Shown here: positions 61,460 through 64,000 of the stretch, piece by piece
How positions within the stretch are numbered: the first letter of the stretch is position 1
Layout: each line of letters opens with the position of its first letter
Assembly (NCBI GenBank): GCA_965221455.1
Contig: OZ244890.1
Span: forward strand, 434,001-498,000
Origin: SMWN01 sp965221455
GTDB taxonomy: Bacteria > Pseudomonadota > Gammaproteobacteria > Eutrophobiales > Eutrophobiaceae
Direction: 5' to 3'
DNA: 64,000 nt
Program-made: the position numbers and the translations under genes
Notes under the pieces: model-generated
The model's database searches: none
What the model was told of the DNA's origin: nothing
What the model saw: only the letters and a program-made list of their open reading frames with translations

Positions 61460-62803
61460 CTATTTAAGTCCTAATTCATTTTCCAGATAATGAATATCAG
61501 TTCCACCAGTCATAAAAGCCGCGTTCGTCATCAATTTCTGATGTAGCGGTATGTTGGTAACGATTCCATCAATGACAATTTCCGATAAAGCAACCGACAT
61601 ACGCCTTAGTGCCAAATCACGATTTTCTCCATGTACAATCAGTTTCCCAATCATGGAATCATAATGCGGCGGAATTTTGTAACCTTGATAAACATGGGTA
61701 TCAACACGTACTCCAGGCCCCCCGGGAGGGTGATAGTGAGTAATGGTCCCTGGTGAAGGCATGAATGTTTCAGGATCTTCGGCGTTGATTCTACACTCAA
61801 CTGCGTGGCCCTGAATACGGATATCTTTTTGTTTGTAAGTTAGTTCATCGCCGTTGGCAATACGCAATTGCTCCTTGACGATATCCACACCCGTGATTAA
61901 TTCTGTGACCGGGTGCTCTACCTGTACCCTCGTATTCATCTCTATAAAGTAGAAACTGCCATTCTCATACAAAAATTCAAATGTTCCTGCGCCACGATAG
62001 CCGATTCTCAGGCAGGCTTCGACACAAAGTTCGCCGATAGTGTTTCTGGTTTTTACTGTAATGCCCGGTGCCGGTGCTTCTTCAACAATTTTCTGGTTTC
62101 GACGCTGCATTGAACAATCACGCTCACCCAAATGAATAACACTACCATTCTCATCCGCCAATACCTGAATTTCGACATGCCTCGGGTGCTGTAAATATTT
62201 TTCCATGTAAACCATATCGTTGCCGAATGTCGCCGCTGCTTCGGATTTGGTTAATGCAATGGCGGTCTTTAATGCCGCTTCACTATTCACTACACGCATA
62301 CCGCGTCCACCACCACCACCTGAAGCTTTAATAATAACGGGGTAACCTATTTCACGTGCAATCTCAAAAAGATCCCTTGAATTTTCGTGAATGGGGCCAT
62401 CAGAGCCTGGCACACAAGGTATGCCTGCCGCTTTCATTGCAGCGATGGCTGCAACCTTGTCACCCATGGTGCGAATGGTTTCCACTCGTGGGCCGATGAA
62501 TATAAAACCACTTTGCTCAACACGTTCAGCGAAATCAGCATTTTCAGAAAGAAAACCATATCCAGGATGAATTGCCACTGCATCAGTCACTTCGGCGGCA
62601 CAAATAACGGCAGGAATATTAAGATAGCTATCGACTGAGGCTGCTGGACCAATACAGACCGACTCATCAGCAAGAAATACATGCTTTTGTTCGCGATCAG
62701 CTTCGGAATGAGCTGCAACGGTTTTAATACCAAGTTCTCTACAGGCACGGAGTATGCGCAGTGCAATTTCACCACGATTGGCAATGACTATTTTATCAAG
62801 CAT
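61460..62803 (-). CDS. accC: Biotin carboxylase subunit of acetyl-CoA carboxylase
   Basis: 447 residues, typical length: KIVIANRGEIALRILRACRE start, HPGYGFLSENADFA, the ATP-grasp glycine loop KASGGGGGRGMRVV, ERDCSMQRRNQKIVEEAP and EMNTRVQVEHPVTE. It carboxylates biotin on AccB for fatty acid synthesis, and thereby supplies malonyl-CoA also to the PfaA-like synthase. Confidence 0.97.
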   Translation of the reverse strand: MLDKIVIANRGEIALRILRACRELGIKTVAAHSEADREQKHVFLADESVCIGPAASVDSYLNIPAVICAAEVTDAVAIHPGYGFLSENADFAERVEQSGFIFIGPRVETIRTMGDKVAAIAAMKAAGIPCVPGSDGPIHENSRDLFEIAREIGYPVIIKASGGGGGRGMRVVNSEAALKTAIALTKSEAAATFGNDMVYMEKYLQHPRHVEIQVLADENGSVIHLGERDCSMQRRNQKIVEEAPAPGITVKTRNTIGELCVEACLRIGYRGAGTFEFLYENGSFYFIEMNTRVQVEHPVTELITGVDIVKEQLRIANGDELTYKQKDIRIQGHAVECRINAEDPETFMPSPGTITHYHPPGGPGVRVDTHVYQGYKIPPHYDSMIGKLIVHGENRDLALRRMSVALSEIVIDGIVTNIPLHQKLMTNAAFMTGGTDIHYLENELGLK

Positions 62804-62881
62804 GATTTTTTCCAGACAAGTGCACTATTTTTGTTAGCATTGAATGTAACTGAAATTCCGTTGCGGACAAATCCGGTATGT

Positions 62882-63334
62882 TTACTTAATTGCAAACAGG
62901 GGCTGACCGTATTCTACCGGTTCGCCATTTTCAACAAGGATTTTGCTGATTACGCCGCTCGAATCCGCTTCAATTTGATTCATGATCTTCATCGCTTCGA
63001 TGACACACAGGACATCACCTTTTTTCACAGCTTTACCCACCTCCACAAAAGCAGAAGATTCAGGTGAAGCGGATGAATAATAAATGCCCACCATCGGCGA
63101 CTTAACAATATGATCCTCCTCTGCCACGGGAACAGGTGCTTCGCTCTGTATCGGAACAGGTGTGTCACAGGCTTGAGGAAGAGGTGCCTGTGGTACCTGT
63201 ACAAGCGTTTGTCCCGCACTTACTGCAAGATGACCACTAATACGAACAGACTCTTCTCCCTCGTGTACCTCGATCTCGGAAATGCCTGACTCTTGCAATA
63301 ATTCAATAAGTTTTTTTACCTTGCGGATATCCAT
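62882..63334 (-). CDS. accB: Biotin carboxyl carrier protein of acetyl-CoA carboxylase
   Basis: 150 residues: N-terminal helical region (DIRKVKKLIELLQESGISEI), a Pro/Ala/Val-rich linker, and the biotinyl domain with the attachment lysine in VIEAMKIMNQIEAD. It lies 78 bases upstream of accC. Confidence 0.96.
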   Translation of the reverse strand: MDIRKVKKLIELLQESGISEIEVHEGEESVRISGHLAVSAGQTLVQVPQAPLPQACDTPVPIQSEAPVPVAEEDHIVKSPMVGIYYSSASPESSAFVEVGKAVKKGDVLCVIEAMKIMNQIEADSSGVISKILVENGEPVEYGQPLFAIK

Positions 63335-63429
63335 TAAAAGTCACCCTGATAATTTCAGTATTGTTTTTTGTATCCGCTTTTTCGCGGAGTTTCTCATTTC
63401 AGTCTCTCGGCTGAAACATTAGCCTCGGC

Positions 63430-63882
63430 TTATTTTATTTCTGCTTTTTCAATAAACTGTTGTGCCGCCTGTAACGCAGCCTCATAACCGAACGCCCCTA
63501 ATCCACTAATAACCGCCTTGGCGATATCGGAGAGATAAGACTTTTTCCTGAACTCTTCACGGGCAAATATATTTGACAGGTGTACCTCAACAAAAGGAAT
63601 ACTCACACTCAGAAAGGCGTCACGAATGGCGATACTGGTATGCGTAAATGCGCCCGGATTGATAATGATAAAATCGATCCTCCTGGTTTTCGCCAGATGA
63701 ATCTGGCTAATCAATTCGTGCTCGGCATTACTCTGGAAACTTATCAGTTTGTGGCCTTTTATTTTCGCCAGTGACTGAAGCTTTTTGTCGATTTCTTTTA
63801 GTGTGGCGGTACCGTAAATCTCCGGCTCGCGTGATCCCAGCATATTAAGATTTGCGCCATGCAGTACGAGCAAATTAGCCAT
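63430..63882 (-). CDS. aroQ: Type II 3-dehydroquinate dehydratase
   Basis: 150 residues with LLVLHGANLNMLGSREPEIYG (in parts; catalytic Tyr in PEIYG), SNAEHELI, INPGAFTHTSIAIRDA and VEVHLSNIFAREEFR. It catalyses the third step of the shikimate pathway. It is first of the aroQ-accB-accC-prmA series within the window. Confidence 0.97.
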   Translation of the reverse strand: MANLLVLHGANLNMLGSREPEIYGTATLKEIDKKLQSLAKIKGHKLISFQSNAEHELISQIHLAKTRRIDFIIINPGAFTHTSIAIRDAFLSVSIPFVEVHLSNIFAREEFRKKSYLSDIAKAVISGLGAFGYEAALQAAQQFIEKAEIK

Positions 63883-64000
63883 TTTCTGTTCCTAAAGCCA
63901 TTTTAGTGGAAAATCAATGTATTTACCCGCATGTTAGCAGAAATTAATGACTATCTCGAAATTGTTATTGAATATCTTAATGTCTGGTACGTCAACCAGA

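Noticed and set aside
63931..64000. Possible start of a plus-strand gene upstream of aroQ running off the window
   Set aside because: Only 23 codons are visible, without a ribosome site or recognisable motif.

Overview
The window reads as a gammaproteobacterial chromosome of moderate GC, probably from a marine or host-associated methylotroph. The order aroQ-accB-accC-prmA-(zinc-ribbon protein)-dusB-fis-purH-purD at the right end is a classical gammaproteobacterial arrangement. The other housekeeping genes (hemF, hisB/hisH, ilvA/rpiA, folD) fit that group. No rRNA, tRNA or CRISPR array was seen.

Left third (about 0.8-26.6 kb, almost all on the minus strand): a large C1-amine/nitrogen island. 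It carries a heterotetrameric sarcosine oxidase-type dehydrogenase (soxB-D-A-G, equivalent to N-methylglutamate dehydrogenase), an ammonium/methylammonium channel, a DMT exporter, FolD, an XRE-cupin regulator and a class I amidotransferase. It also carries two complete copies of a split glutamate-synthase-like module (class II amidotransferase + GXGXG protein + FMN synthase), each with its own glutamine-synthetase-like ligase. Module 1 (19-23.6 kb) has the composition of the N-methylglutamate pathway (N-methylglutamate synthase plus gamma-glutamylmethylamide synthetase). It encodes a stand-alone LuxR-type DNA-binding domain inside the operon, and its FMN subunit has lost most of the Fe-S cysteines. 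Module 2 (7.2-13.8 kb) has a longer ligase, a dedicated FAD amine oxidoreductase and an unrecognised 129-residue protein, which suggests a different amine substrate. A decayed GcvT/DmdA-like aminomethyltransferase lies between module 2 and soxB.

Middle (26.6-33.8 kb): a scrambled mobile/repeat island. It holds a 40-residue etfB stub, two 205-bp direct repeats, a broken IS3-family element with recognisable ends, and a nested 224-bp element with perfect 30-bp inverted ends enclosing a GIY-YIG nuclease remnant. Next to it is a GC-rich, probably transferred gene for a 1.2-kilo-residue secreted protein with two dockerin-like tail repeats.

Then (34-43.4 kb) comes a compact iterative lipid/polyketide synthase: one PfaA-like megasynthase (KS-AT-3xACP-KR-DH), a PfaD-like trans-enoylreductase and an upstream methyltransferase. 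No PfaB or PfaC partner is visible.

Right third (43.5-64 kb): housekeeping genes interrupted by a 5.6-kb AT-rich insertion that encodes a single 1.8-kilo-residue DUF4011/SF1 helicase-nuclease, a probable anti-phage or anti-plasmid gene. It sits exactly between two 40-bp direct repeats. One repeat overlaps the purD stop codon; the other abuts hisH, where hisA would normally be expected.
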